Assembly: GCA_031399085.1 (NCBI GenBank)
Contig: JANNOQ010000033.1
Span: 1-64,000, forward strand
DNA length: 64,000 nt
Direction: 5' to 3'
DNA from: R-RK-3 sp031399085
Lineage (GTDB): Bacteria > Pseudomonadota > Alphaproteobacteria > Rhizobiales > Rhodomicrobiaceae
In this document: positions 1 to 7,082 of the stretch, piece by piece
Layout: each line of letters opens with the position of its first letter
How positions within the stretch are numbered: the stretch's first letter is position 1
Position numbers and translations under genes: made by a program
The notes under the pieces: generated by a model
The model's database searches: none
What the model was told of the DNA's origin: nothing
Seen by the model: only the letters and a program-made list of their open reading frames with translations

Positions 1-354
1 GTCGTTGCGCCGGGGATGCACCGTGTAGAACCGGTTCGTCAGATTGTGCGCCCCGACGATCTGCACCACGACGACATCGGCGCCCGCCGCGATCTGCGTC
101 ACGGCAGGCTGATTCAGATACACATCAGGCCCCGCGTTGACGCAGCCCAGATTGACCATCCGCAACTCGGTTTCCGTCTCGACCAGCGCCGGGTACGGTT
201 GCGGCACGTACTTGCCATAAGTCTCCGTCCCGCCCAGCACCGCAACGTAAGGCCGCTCCAACGCCCGTCGCGGGCCGCGAAACAAAAGCCGTGACGTGCC
301 ATAGCGGCACGGAAAATATTCGAGCGCCCCCGCGCCCGGAAAAGCGTAAGCCAT
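1..354 (-). CDS. DUF6473 family protein (N-terminal part, runs off window)
   Basis: This is the N-terminal 118 codons of a leftward gene whose 3' end lies outside the window. The reading begins MAYAFPGAGALEYFPCRYG and continues with GGTETYGKYVPQPYP. I recognise this opening as the DUF6473 family, common in Rhodobacteraceae and often near sulfotransferases; its function is unknown. An in-frame stop lies six codons upstream of the ATG and no good ribosome site is visible. The glycine-rich GGTETYGKYV and the aspartate/valine run ADVVVVQIVGAHN suggest an alpha/beta SGNH-like fold, but that is inference. Confidence 0.7.
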   Translation of the reverse strand, partial: MAYAFPGAGALEYFPCRYGTSRLLFRGPRRALERPYVAVLGGTETYGKYVPQPYPALVETETELRMVNLGCVNAGPDVYLNQPAVTQIAAGADVVVVQIVGAHNLTNRFYTVHPRRND

Positions 355-526
355 CGCACCCAACCCATTGTCTCAACACCCGTCGACCAACCTGCAGCAA
401 ATCTCTTTCCAATTGGCTAAATCACGCTTTCGCCACAAATCTTCCACATTCTGCTGCACTGCAGCGCCCTTGCGCCGAACTCCCCCCGCTGCTTAAGGTG
501 CGGCGGGCACAGCAAAGGAGATGGCC

Positions 527-1402
527 ATGGCCATTCGGACAGTCGGCGTCGTCGGTGCAGGCCAGATGGGCAGCGGTATCGCGCATGTCTTTGCGCTGGC
601 CGGTTATGACGTGTTGGTGAACGATGTCGCCAAGGACAGCCTCGACAAGGCGCTGGCCACGATCGACCGCAACATCGAACGGCAGGTCGCGCGCGGCAAG
701 GTGTCTGTGCAGGACAAGACCGCCGCAATGGCACGGATCAAGACCACGCTGCAGCTGGCCGACCTGGGCCCCTGCGATCTGATCATTGAGGCGGCGACTG
801 AAAAAGAGACGATCAAGCAGGAAATCTTTGCCAACCTCGCCCAGCATCTGGCCCCCCACACGATCCTGACGTCGAACACCTCGTCGATTTCGATCACCCG
901 GCTGGCCAGCCGCACCGACCGGCCCGAAAAGTTCATGGGCTTTCATTTCATGAACCCGGTTCCGGTGATGCAACTGGTGGAATTGATCCGGGGCATCGCC
1001 ACCGACAAGGCCACCTACGATGCCCTGCACGAGGTGGTGGTCCAGCTGGGCAAGACATCCTCGACGTCAGAGGATTTTCCCGCGTTCATCGTCAACCGGA
1101 TCCTGATGCCGATGATCAACGAGGCGGTCTACACACTCTATGAGGGCGTGGGATCGGTCAAATCCATCGACGAGTCGATGAAGCTCGGTGCGAATCATCC
1201 CATGGGGCCGCTGGAATTGGCCGATTTCATCGGGCTCGACACCTGCCTTGCCATCATGAACGTGCTGCACGACGGACTGGCCGATACCAAGTATCGCCCC
1301 TGTCCGCTATTGACCAAGTATGTCGAGGCGGGCTGGCTGGGTCGCAAGACGCAGCGCGGCTTTTACGACTATCGCGGCGACGTGCCAGTGCCGACGCGTT
1401 AG
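527..1402 (+). CDS. hbdA: 3-hydroxybutyryl-CoA dehydrogenase
   Basis: NAD(P)-dependent oxidoreductase that interconverts 3-hydroxybutyryl-CoA and acetoacetyl-CoA, for polyhydroxybutyrate or butyrate turnover. The 291-aa protein opens with the dinucleotide-binding motif VGVVGAGQMGSGIAHVF. It also carries the family motifs SNTSSISIT and MGFHFMNPVPVM and the C-terminal domain pattern FIVNRILMPMINEAV. An ATG also occurs at 521, but AAAGGAG (514-520) touches it directly; the ATG at 527 has the proper 6-nt spacing and is chosen. The gene is monocistronic, and its stop overlaps the stop of the convergent acyltransferase gene by 3 bases. Confidence 0.93.
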   Translation: MAIRTVGVVGAGQMGSGIAHVFALAGYDVLVNDVAKDSLDKALATIDRNIERQVARGKVSVQDKTAAMARIKTTLQLADLGPCDLIIEAATEKETIKQEIFANLAQHLAPHTILTSNTSSISITRLASRTDRPEKFMGFHFMNPVPVMQLVELIRGIATDKATYDALHEVVVQLGKTSSTSEDFPAFIVNRILMPMINEAVYTLYEGVGSVKSIDESMKLGANHPMGPLELADFIGLDTCLAIMNVLHDGLADTKYRPCPLLTKYVEAGWLGRKTQRGFYDYRGDVPVPTR

Positions 1403-2283
1403 GCGCCCTTTGCGAGGTCCAGCGTGTGCTGGCGCAACCAGGCCAGAAAGCCGCGCGGGTTGCCTTCCCAATCCTTCAGGACCGACGCCGGGATCGGCTC
1501 ACCGATCACCGGGCGCTGCGGCTTGAACAGGCTGCGCTTGATCTCATACAGCAGCAGACCCTGACGCAACGTCGCCGACACCAGATTGGCGATCTGATAC
1601 AGCCGCGAGTTCTGCCCGGCAAAGTAGATCGGCAGGATGGTCGCACCCGACCGGTGGATCATCTTGTGGGTAAAGACGTTCCATTCCGCCTCGACCGCCG
1701 TGCCGAACCAGGTATCCGAACAGGCCACCCGACCGGCCGGAAACAGGATAATCACCCCGCCCCGCTTTAGATGCTCCATCGTCAGGTTGCGCATTTCCAG
1801 CCCTAACTCGCGCGAGTTTTCCTCATGCGGAAACGGGACGGGAATCATGAACTCTTCGACTTCCGGAATTCCGGTCAGCAGAGACCGCGTCAGGATGCGG
1901 AAGTCCGAGCGCACCCGGTTCACCATCTCGGCCATGATCATGCCATCGACCAGACCCGACGGATGGTTGGCCACTACGACTACCGGACCGGTTTTCGGGA
2001 TGCGCGCGATTTCTTCGGCCGGCGTGTCGATGCGGATGCCCATGTGCCGGATCGCCTTGGGCCAGAACGGCGAGCCGTGCGGTGCGCCCGACTTTTCAAA
2101 GCTGCGGATCAGCGTCAGCAGCTGCACCTTGGCGGTCAGCCATTCGATGGCGCGGATCGAACCCGCCTTGAACGGATTGGTGAACGTTCCGGCATAGGAC
2201 AATCGGCGCATGTCGTATTTGCGCCCCTTCGCCTTGGCGACGACGGGGGGGATGATCGGGCGTATCTGCGGGGTATCTGTCAC
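1399..2283 (-). CDS. lysophospholipid acyltransferase family protein (PlsC-like)
   Basis: Membrane-associated acyltransferase, probably acting on lysophosphatidate or a related lysolipid. The 294-aa protein contains the catalytic NHx4D box as NHPSGLVDG. A second family block, ILFPAGRVACS, stands where classical PlsC proteins have FPEGTRS. The start is a GTG at 2283 preceded at 10 nt by AGAGGG; the next in-frame ATG (2211) would remove 24 residues. It lies 28 bp downstream of the HPr gene in the same direction, so it may be the last gene of the chvI-ptsH operon. The exact acceptor lipid cannot be told from sequence. Confidence 0.8.
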   Translation of the reverse strand: MTDTPQIRPIIPPVVAKAKGRKYDMRRLSYAGTFTNPFKAGSIRAIEWLTAKVQLLTLIRSFEKSGAPHGSPFWPKAIRHMGIRIDTPAEEIARIPKTGPVVVVANHPSGLVDGMIMAEMVNRVRSDFRILTRSLLTGIPEVEEFMIPVPFPHEENSRELGLEMRNLTMEHLKRGGVIILFPAGRVACSDTWFGTAVEAEWNVFTHKMIHRSGATILPIYFAGQNSRLYQIANLVSATLRQGLLLYEIKRSLFKPQRPVIGEPIPASVLKDWEGNPRGFLAWLRQHTLDLAKGA

Positions 2284-2311
2284 GAAGCGTCAGCCCTCTT
2301 GTCGCAGCACG

Positions 2312-2581
2312 TCAATAGTCTTCCCCAAACCGATTGGCCACAAGCGCAATCAGCGCATCGGCAAGCTCTTGCTGTTGGCGACCACTGGTCTGCACCTCAA
2401 TAGAGGTTCCACGCGAAGCTGCCAACATCAAAAGCCCCATGATGCTGTCGCCCGACACCGACATGCCATCCTTGATGACCGCGGCGTCGGCATCGAAACC
2501 TTCGACGACCTCAACGAATTTGGCCGAGGCGCGCGCGTGCAGGCCCTTTTCGTTCACGATCCGGAGGGTGACGGTCGGCAT
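2312..2581 (-). CDS. ptsH: HPr family phosphocarrier protein
   Basis: Phosphocarrier of a regulatory (nitrogen-type) PTS. It accepts phosphate from enzyme I on a histidine and is phosphorylated on a serine by HPr kinase. With the ATG at 2581 the 89-aa protein places the active histidine at residue 15 (EKGLHARAS) and the regulatory serine at residue 46 (SGDSIMGLL), exactly the family numbering. A TTG three codons upstream (2590) would overlap the EIIA stop as TTGA and is the alternative start. No EIIB or EIIC gene is nearby, which argues for regulation rather than sugar transport. Confidence 0.93.
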   Translation of the reverse strand: MPTVTLRIVNEKGLHARASAKFVEVVEGFDADAAVIKDGMSVSGDSIMGLLMLAASRGTSIEVQTSGRQQQELADALIALVANRFGEDY

Positions 2582-2586
2582 CGCGG

Positions 2587-2985
2587 TCAAGCCCCCGAAC
2601 CGACGTCGAGGCTGTTGATATACTTCCGGCCGGCATCCAGCGCCGCCGTCACGGCCTCGGGCAGCGTCAGCTCGCGCGATTTGGCCAGCTTGATCAGCAT
2701 CGGCAGGTTGGCCCCGTAGATGATGCGCCGCTCTGACCCGCCGGCACAGGCCATCAACGACAGGTTGGACGGCGACCCCCCGAACATGTCGGTCACCACC
2801 ACGACGCCGTGACCCTGGTCCACCTCGTCCGCCGCGTCATGGATTTCGGCCTGCTTTTCGCCCCGGTCATGGTCATCCTCGATCGCGATGGCGCGCATGG
2901 CCGGTTGCGGACCGACCACATGCTCTACCGCCGCGAGGTATTCCCGGGCCAAGCCGCCGTGCGCGACGATCACGATCCCGATCAA
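2587..2985 (-). CDS. PTS mannose-type EIIA domain protein
   Basis: A 132-aa EIIA-Man-type protein that receives phosphate from HPr. The N-terminus MIGIVIVAHGGLA contains the phosphorylated histidine at residue 9, and VVVTDMFGGSPSNLS is the conserved dimer/active-site loop. The start is TTG at 2985, overlapping the rapZ stop as TTGA, with a GAGG-containing site just upstream in rapZ. In alphaproteobacteria this stand-alone EIIA sits between rapZ and HPr without sugar-specific subunits, so its output is thought to be regulatory. Confidence 0.92.
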   Translation of the reverse strand: MIGIVIVAHGGLAREYLAAVEHVVGPQPAMRAIAIEDDHDRGEKQAEIHDAADEVDQGHGVVVVTDMFGGSPSNLSLMACAGGSERRIIYGANLPMLIKLAKSRELTLPEAVTAALDAGRKYINSLDVGSGA

Positions 2986-3899
2986 ACCCGTTCCTCATCC
3001 GATGCTTTTGGCATCGCCGCAGCGCGGCGTTCCAGTTCCCGATGTCGTTTTGACACCGGCCACCCGGCATCCGCAAGGACCTTGCCCAACATTTCCGCAA
3101 CGGCGACCGACCGATGTTGCCCGCCGGTGCAGCCAAAGCCGATCGAAAGATGCGCCTTGCCCTCGTCGCGATACGCCGGAAGCAGCATCAGGATCAGCCC
3201 TTGCAACCTGTGGAAGAATTCCTCGAATCGCTCGTCGCTGCGAATATGCGCCAGCACCTTGGGGTCACGCCCGTCGAGCGGACGCAAGACGCGGTCCCAA
3301 TGCGGGTTCGACAGAAACCGGCAGTCAAAGATCATGTCCATCCCGCGCGGAACACCGCGCTTGTAGCTGAACGACTGCACCGATACCGCGAGCCGCTCTG
3401 CCTGACCGCGCCCGAACAATCGGCCGATCTCGGCTTTCAGGTCATGGGGCGTCATTTCGGTGGTGTCGATCAGATGGTCCGCACGCACCTTGATCGGCAC
3501 CAGCAGGTCGCGCTCGCGCTCGATGCCTTGTGTCGGGGTCAGGTTCGGGGCCATCGGATGCCGTCTGCGGGTCTCCGAATAGCGCAAGATCAGCGTCGAG
3601 GCCGAGCAGTCGAGATATAGCACCTCCAGCCCGACGCGCGGATCGCGGGTCAGGCTGTCGATCAGTTCGATCAGGGCAGTGGCCGCAAAGTCGCGGTTGC
3701 GCACGTCCAGCCCCAGCGCGATCGGCCTGCCGAGCCCGGGCCCGGCGATCAGTTGCGGCACGAGGCTCAGCGGCAGGTTGTCGATGACTTCGAAACCCAT
3801 GTCCTCGAACGCGTGGATCGCGGTGGCGCGGCCAGCGCCGGACGGACCGGTGACCAGCACCAGCCGATGATCGGGCTCCTGTTCCGTTGCGGTCAGCAT
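2982..3899 (-). CDS. rapZ: RNase adapter RapZ (YvcJ family) with degenerate P-loop
   Basis: RapZ-family protein. In E. coli RapZ is an RNA-binding adapter that guides RNase E to GlmZ; in other bacteria the family has weak NTPase activity. The 305-aa protein has the N-terminal kinase-like domain with VTGPSGAGRATA (about residues 16-27) and EVIDNLPLSLVPQL, and the C-terminal domain with FGCTGGQHRSVAVAE. The Walker A lysine is replaced by Arg24 and the following Ser/Thr by Ala25, which should weaken nucleotide binding. AGGA precedes the ATG. It overlaps the EIIA start by 4 bases and lies 12 bp after hprK. Confidence 0.93.
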   Translation of the reverse strand: MLTATEQEPDHRLVLVTGPSGAGRATAIHAFEDMGFEVIDNLPLSLVPQLIAGPGLGRPIALGLDVRNRDFAATALIELIDSLTRDPRVGLEVLYLDCSASTLILRYSETRRRHPMAPNLTPTQGIERERDLLVPIKVRADHLIDTTEMTPHDLKAEIGRLFGRGQAERLAVSVQSFSYKRGVPRGMDMIFDCRFLSNPHWDRVLRPLDGRDPKVLAHIRSDERFEEFFHRLQGLILMLLPAYRDEGKAHLSIGFGCTGGQHRSVAVAEMLGKVLADAGWPVSKRHRELERRAAAMPKASDEERV

Positions 3900-3911
3900 G
3901 ACATCCTGCCC

Positions 3912-4331
3912 TCAGGCCAATCGCCCGTGCTTCAAATAGCACAGGACAGCTGCAGGAAAATGGTCACTCCGCGACCCAAGGACAAGATCGCACCGCACGC
4001 CCAGAAACTGCACGGTGTGACGCTGCGGCAGGCGGTCGGTCTCGGGTGTGGCGAGGTCAACCGCCAGGACCACCGCCGCTTCATCCTGAACTGGAGCGTT
4101 CAGAACTCCCACGCCGCGCGCCTCGATCATGCCGCGCAACGCGGCCGGATTGCGCGCGACCAGCACGCCGTCGCGCAGATGCAGTTCGGTCCGGTCGTCT
4201 GCCACCAGTGCCGCGCCATAGGCCATCAGCCGCAAGGCGAGGCCCGATTTTCCCGACCCCGACGGGCCGAGGATCAGGACGGCGCGCTGTTCGACAGCCA
4301 CGCAACTTGCGTGCACGATGGTGATGGTCAC
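3912..4331 (-). CDS. hprK: HPr kinase/phosphorylase, short alphaproteobacterial form
   Basis: Phosphorylates and dephosphorylates Ser46 of HPr. The protein is only 139 aa and corresponds to the C-terminal kinase domain of the Gram-positive enzyme; the N-terminal domain is absent, as is usual in alphaproteobacteria. The P-loop is LGPSGSGKSGLA at residues 21-32. The start is GTG at 4331, overlapping the chvG stop as GTGA, so translation is probably coupled. Its target HPr is two genes downstream and retains the serine. Confidence 0.92.
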   Translation of the reverse strand: MTITIVHASCVAVEQRAVLILGPSGSGKSGLALRLMAYGAALVADDRTELHLRDGVLVARNPAALRGMIEARGVGVLNAPVQDEAAVVLAVDLATPETDRLPQRHTVQFLGVRCDLVLGSRSDHFPAAVLCYLKHGRLA

Positions 4332-6031
4332 ACCGGCAGGCCTACGACGAAACGGGCGCCCAACGGCTCGGACGTGACATCGGCATGGGTCGGACGGATG
4401 TTTTCGGCCCAGATCACGCCGCCATGCGCTTCGACGATCTGTTTCGAGATGGCCAGACCGAGGCCCGAATGGTTGCCGAAATCGCCTTGCGGACGCTCGG
4501 AGTAAAAGCGCTTGAACACCTTTTCCAGCGCCTGTTCGGGGATGCCGGGACCGGTATCCTCGACCACCACCAGAATCCGGTTTTCCCGTTTGCGCGCCCA
4601 GACCCGCACCGCGTCGCCCTCTTCGCAGAACGAGACGGCGTTGGTGATCAGGTTGACGAATACCTGTGCCAGACGGGCTTCCAGGCCGCGGATGACGATC
4701 GTGTCGGCGGGAAAGTCGGTGATGAATTCCACACCCTTTTCGCGGGCCTGCGCCGCGAGATACTCCGTCAGGTTGGACAGCGTCTTGGACAGGTTGAATT
4801 CTTCTTCTTCTTCCTTCACCAACTCGCTGTCCAGCCGCGACGCGTTCGAGATGTCGGACACCAGCCGGTCCAGCCGGCGCACGTCATGCTCGATCACGTA
4901 GAGCAGCTTTTCGCGGTGATCATCCCGCTTGGCCACGCGCAACGTCCCGACCGCCGACCGCAGGCTGGCCAGCGGGTTCTTGATTTCGTGCGCCACATCC
5001 GCCGCGAACTGTTCGTTCGCGTCGATGCGGTCGTAAAGCGCTGCGACCATGCCGCGCATCGCAACAGATAGCCGGCCGATCTCGTCGGGGCGTGCGGCCA
5101 GATCGGGGATGCGCACGCGCCCGGGAGCCATCTTGCGCGCGTCACGGTCGCGTCCGAGTTCCGCCGCCGCCGCGAGATCGGACAGCGGGTTGGCAATCGT
5201 CGAGGCCAGAACCAGGCTCAGCCCGATCGACACGAGAAGCGCGATCACGAACATTTGCAGGATCTGCTCGCGTTCGTTGCGCACCAGCCGGTCGATCTCG
5301 CCTTCTGCCGAGGTCAGGGCCACCACGGCCAGAACCTCGCCGCCGCGTGTCACCGGGGCAGCCACGGCAAACTGCGTGCCACCTTCGACGCCCTGCCCGG
5401 TGTTCACGGCGGTCTGGCCGGTGCGCGCCTCGGCAAACAGGCTGCGCGCGCGCTCTTGCCCGTCCACCTTGACGCCTTCCTTGCGCGTCGCCGTCAGCAG
5501 GCGCGACGCTGAATCCCAGACGCCGTTCAGAAAATCCGTGATGATCGTTGAACGCTGATCGTCCGCGCTTTCGGAGCGCGGCACGCCCACGCCCGATCCC
5601 AGCAGCGCACCCGACGCGTCGAACACGAACACCTCGACGCCCGGAGCTATCTTGATGTTCGAAATCTGCGCGGGCAACTCTTGCGCAAAACCGGGCACCA
5701 GACGGCCGTTTGCGGCCAGACCGGCCTCGAACACATCCGCGATCAGCTCTGCCTCGGTGACCAGACCCTGTTCGCGCTGCAACACCAGCGTGTCGCGGAA
5801 CGGGTTCATGAACAGAACCCCCGCAACCAGAATGACCAGCGCCATCAGGTTGAAGATGATGATCTTGCGCGCCAGGGGCGAGCTGTTCAGCGCGACGACG
5901 CCATGCCTGCGCCGTCCCTCGCGGTGCACGGGATCGGCGATGACGTCCGGCGATACCCAGTCTTCGCCCAGCAGGACTTCACCGCTCTTGCGGCGACCGT
6001 CCGTCATTTTGGGGCGCGGCAAGGCTGTCAT
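4328..6031 (-). CDS. chvG: sensor histidine kinase ChvG
   Basis: Membrane sensor kinase of the ChvG/ChvI (ExoS/ChvI) system, which in alphaproteobacteria responds to acid and cell-envelope stress. The 567-aa protein has a cytoplasmic N-terminus, a membrane segment at about 57-75, a periplasmic domain, a second membrane segment at about 258-280, and a HAMP region. The phosphoacceptor His348 lies in AADVAHEIKNPLAS, and the ATP domain has EDTGPGIPEQAL and HSGLGLAISKQIVEAHGG. An acidic run of five glutamates lies at 407-411. It overlaps chvI and hprK by 4 bases each, consistent with one transcript. Confidence 0.95.
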   Translation of the reverse strand: MTALPRPKMTDGRRKSGEVLLGEDWVSPDVIADPVHREGRRRHGVVALNSSPLARKIIIFNLMALVILVAGVLFMNPFRDTLVLQREQGLVTEAELIADVFEAGLAANGRLVPGFAQELPAQISNIKIAPGVEVFVFDASGALLGSGVGVPRSESADDQRSTIITDFLNGVWDSASRLLTATRKEGVKVDGQERARSLFAEARTGQTAVNTGQGVEGGTQFAVAAPVTRGGEVLAVVALTSAEGEIDRLVRNEREQILQMFVIALLVSIGLSLVLASTIANPLSDLAAAAELGRDRDARKMAPGRVRIPDLAARPDEIGRLSVAMRGMVAALYDRIDANEQFAADVAHEIKNPLASLRSAVGTLRVAKRDDHREKLLYVIEHDVRRLDRLVSDISNASRLDSELVKEEEEEFNLSKTLSNLTEYLAAQAREKGVEFITDFPADTIVIRGLEARLAQVFVNLITNAVSFCEEGDAVRVWARKRENRILVVVEDTGPGIPEQALEKVFKRFYSERPQGDFGNHSGLGLAISKQIVEAHGGVIWAENIRPTHADVTSEPLGARFVVGLPV

Positions 6032-6729
6032 TCTTCGTTGTAGCGGTAACCAATCCCGTACAGGGTTTCAATTGCCGAGAAGTCATCGTCCACGGCGCGC
6101 ATCTTCTTGCGCAGACGCTTGATGTGGCTGTCGATGGTGCGGTCGTCGACATAGACCTGATCGTCATAGGCCACGTCCATCAACTGATCGCGCGATTTCA
6201 CGAACCCCGGCCGCTGTGCCAACGCCTGCAGCAGCATGAATTCGGTCACGGTCAGCGACACATCCATCCCTTTCCACGCCACCGAATGGCGCAGCGGGTC
6301 CATGCGCAGATGGCCGCGCTCCATGATCTTCGTCTCTTCGGTCACGGCGACCTCGCCAGTCGCGATCGCATCTTGGCGGCGCAGCAGCGCCCGGATGCGC
6401 TCGACCAGTAGGCGCTGGCTGAAAGGTTTCTTCACATAGTCGTCGGCGCCCATGCGCAGGCCGAGAACCTCGTCAATCTCGTCGTCCTTCGACGTCAGAA
6501 AGATCACCGGCATCGTCGATTTCAGCCGCAGCCTTTGCAGCAGGTCCATCCCGTCCATCCGCGGCATCTTGATGTCAAGCACCGCCATGTCCGGCATCCG
6601 CCGGTTGAAGGAATCCAGCGCTGACTGGCCGTCGTTGAACGTTTCGACCTCGAACCCCTCTGCTTCCAAAGTCATCGACACCGACGTCAGGATGTTCCTG
6701 TCGTCGTCCACAAGGGCAATCCTTGCCAT
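6028..6729 (-). CDS. chvI: response regulator ChvI (OmpR family)
   Basis: DNA-binding response regulator partner of ChvG. The 233-aa protein has a receiver domain with acidic residues VDDD near the start, phosphoacceptor Asp52 (AVLDIKMPRMDG) and Lys101 (YVKKPFS). A winged-helix domain follows, ending VDDRTIDSHIKRLRKKM. AAGGAAA precedes the ATG. It heads the leftward operon and is divergent from pckA; this chvI-pckA arrangement is conserved in alphaproteobacteria. The upstream region carries three regularly spaced GAATCA motifs. Confidence 0.96.
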   Translation of the reverse strand: MARIALVDDDRNILTSVSMTLEAEGFEVETFNDGQSALDSFNRRMPDMAVLDIKMPRMDGMDLLQRLRLKSTMPVIFLTSKDDEIDEVLGLRMGADDYVKKPFSQRLLVERIRALLRRQDAIATGEVAVTEETKIMERGHLRMDPLRHSVAWKGMDVSLTVTEFMLLQALAQRPGFVKSRDQLMDVAYDDQVYVDDRTIDSHIKRLRKKMRAVDDDFSAIETLYGIGYRYNEE

Positions 6730-6795
6730 GGTCTGGTTTCCTTATGCTGCCCGGCTTTCCCTGGTTTTCCGCGATGATCCGTTTTCTGACCTCTG

Positions 6796-6837
6796 GAATC
6801 AACTGTTATGTACGAATCAGACCAACCCACCGAATCA
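6796..6837. promoter_or_regulatory. three GAATCA motifs at exact 18-bp spacing upstream of chvI
   Basis: GAATCA occurs at 6796, 6814 and 6832. Each is also a GANTC site, the target of the CcrM methylase of alphaproteobacteria. The exact periodicity and the position about 65-110 bp upstream of the chvI start suggest a repeated protein-binding site or methylation-controlled promoter. The binding protein is unknown. Confidence 0.4.
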
Positions 6838-6900
6838 TCGGAACCGAAATTCCCCAAAGAATGACTAATATGCCGCAGTCGGCAGGCGACCGCCTGTTGA

Positions 6901-6930
6901 TTGCGCTAACCTGCGAATGGTTGCGCTAAC
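6901..6930. promoter_or_regulatory. twin TTGCGCTAAC direct repeat in the pckA promoter region
   Basis: TTGCGCTAAC is repeated perfectly at 6901-6910 and 6921-6930, 20 bp start to start. The 10-mer between them, CTGCGAATGG, keeps TGCG in the same phase. Two helical turns between identical sites is typical of a regulator bound cooperatively to one face of DNA. A related TTGCGCT...AACTGCGAA element lies upstream of the mcd-like gene at 9592-9609, suggesting shared control. Confidence 0.45.
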
Positions 6931-7082
6931 TGCACGGGTGCGGCCTATTCCGCTTTGAAAACCGCGTGTTATATCAATCTCACAGGTAATCGCTGGCCCG
7001 ATACCTCAGGGACATGCGCCTTTTGCTGTTCCGCCCCAATGACATGAGCCGATCGGTCGTCCGATCGAAGGGAGCTTGCACC

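Larger units (their letters stand above)
6730..7082. other. 353-bp divergent intergenic region between chvI and pckA
   Basis: This region has no convincing gene. It must contain the promoters for the leftward chvI operon and for pckA. It is visibly more AT-rich than its flanks. It holds three GAATCA motifs at 6796-6837 and the twin TTGCGCTAAC repeat at 6901-6930, each annotated separately. A short rightward open frame here (6723-6929) lacks a ribosome site and is not called. Confidence 0.7.

Noticed and set aside
6723..6929. A 68-codon rightward frame in the chvI-pckA gap
   Set aside because: It has no ribosome site and runs through the regulatory repeats of the divergent promoters.
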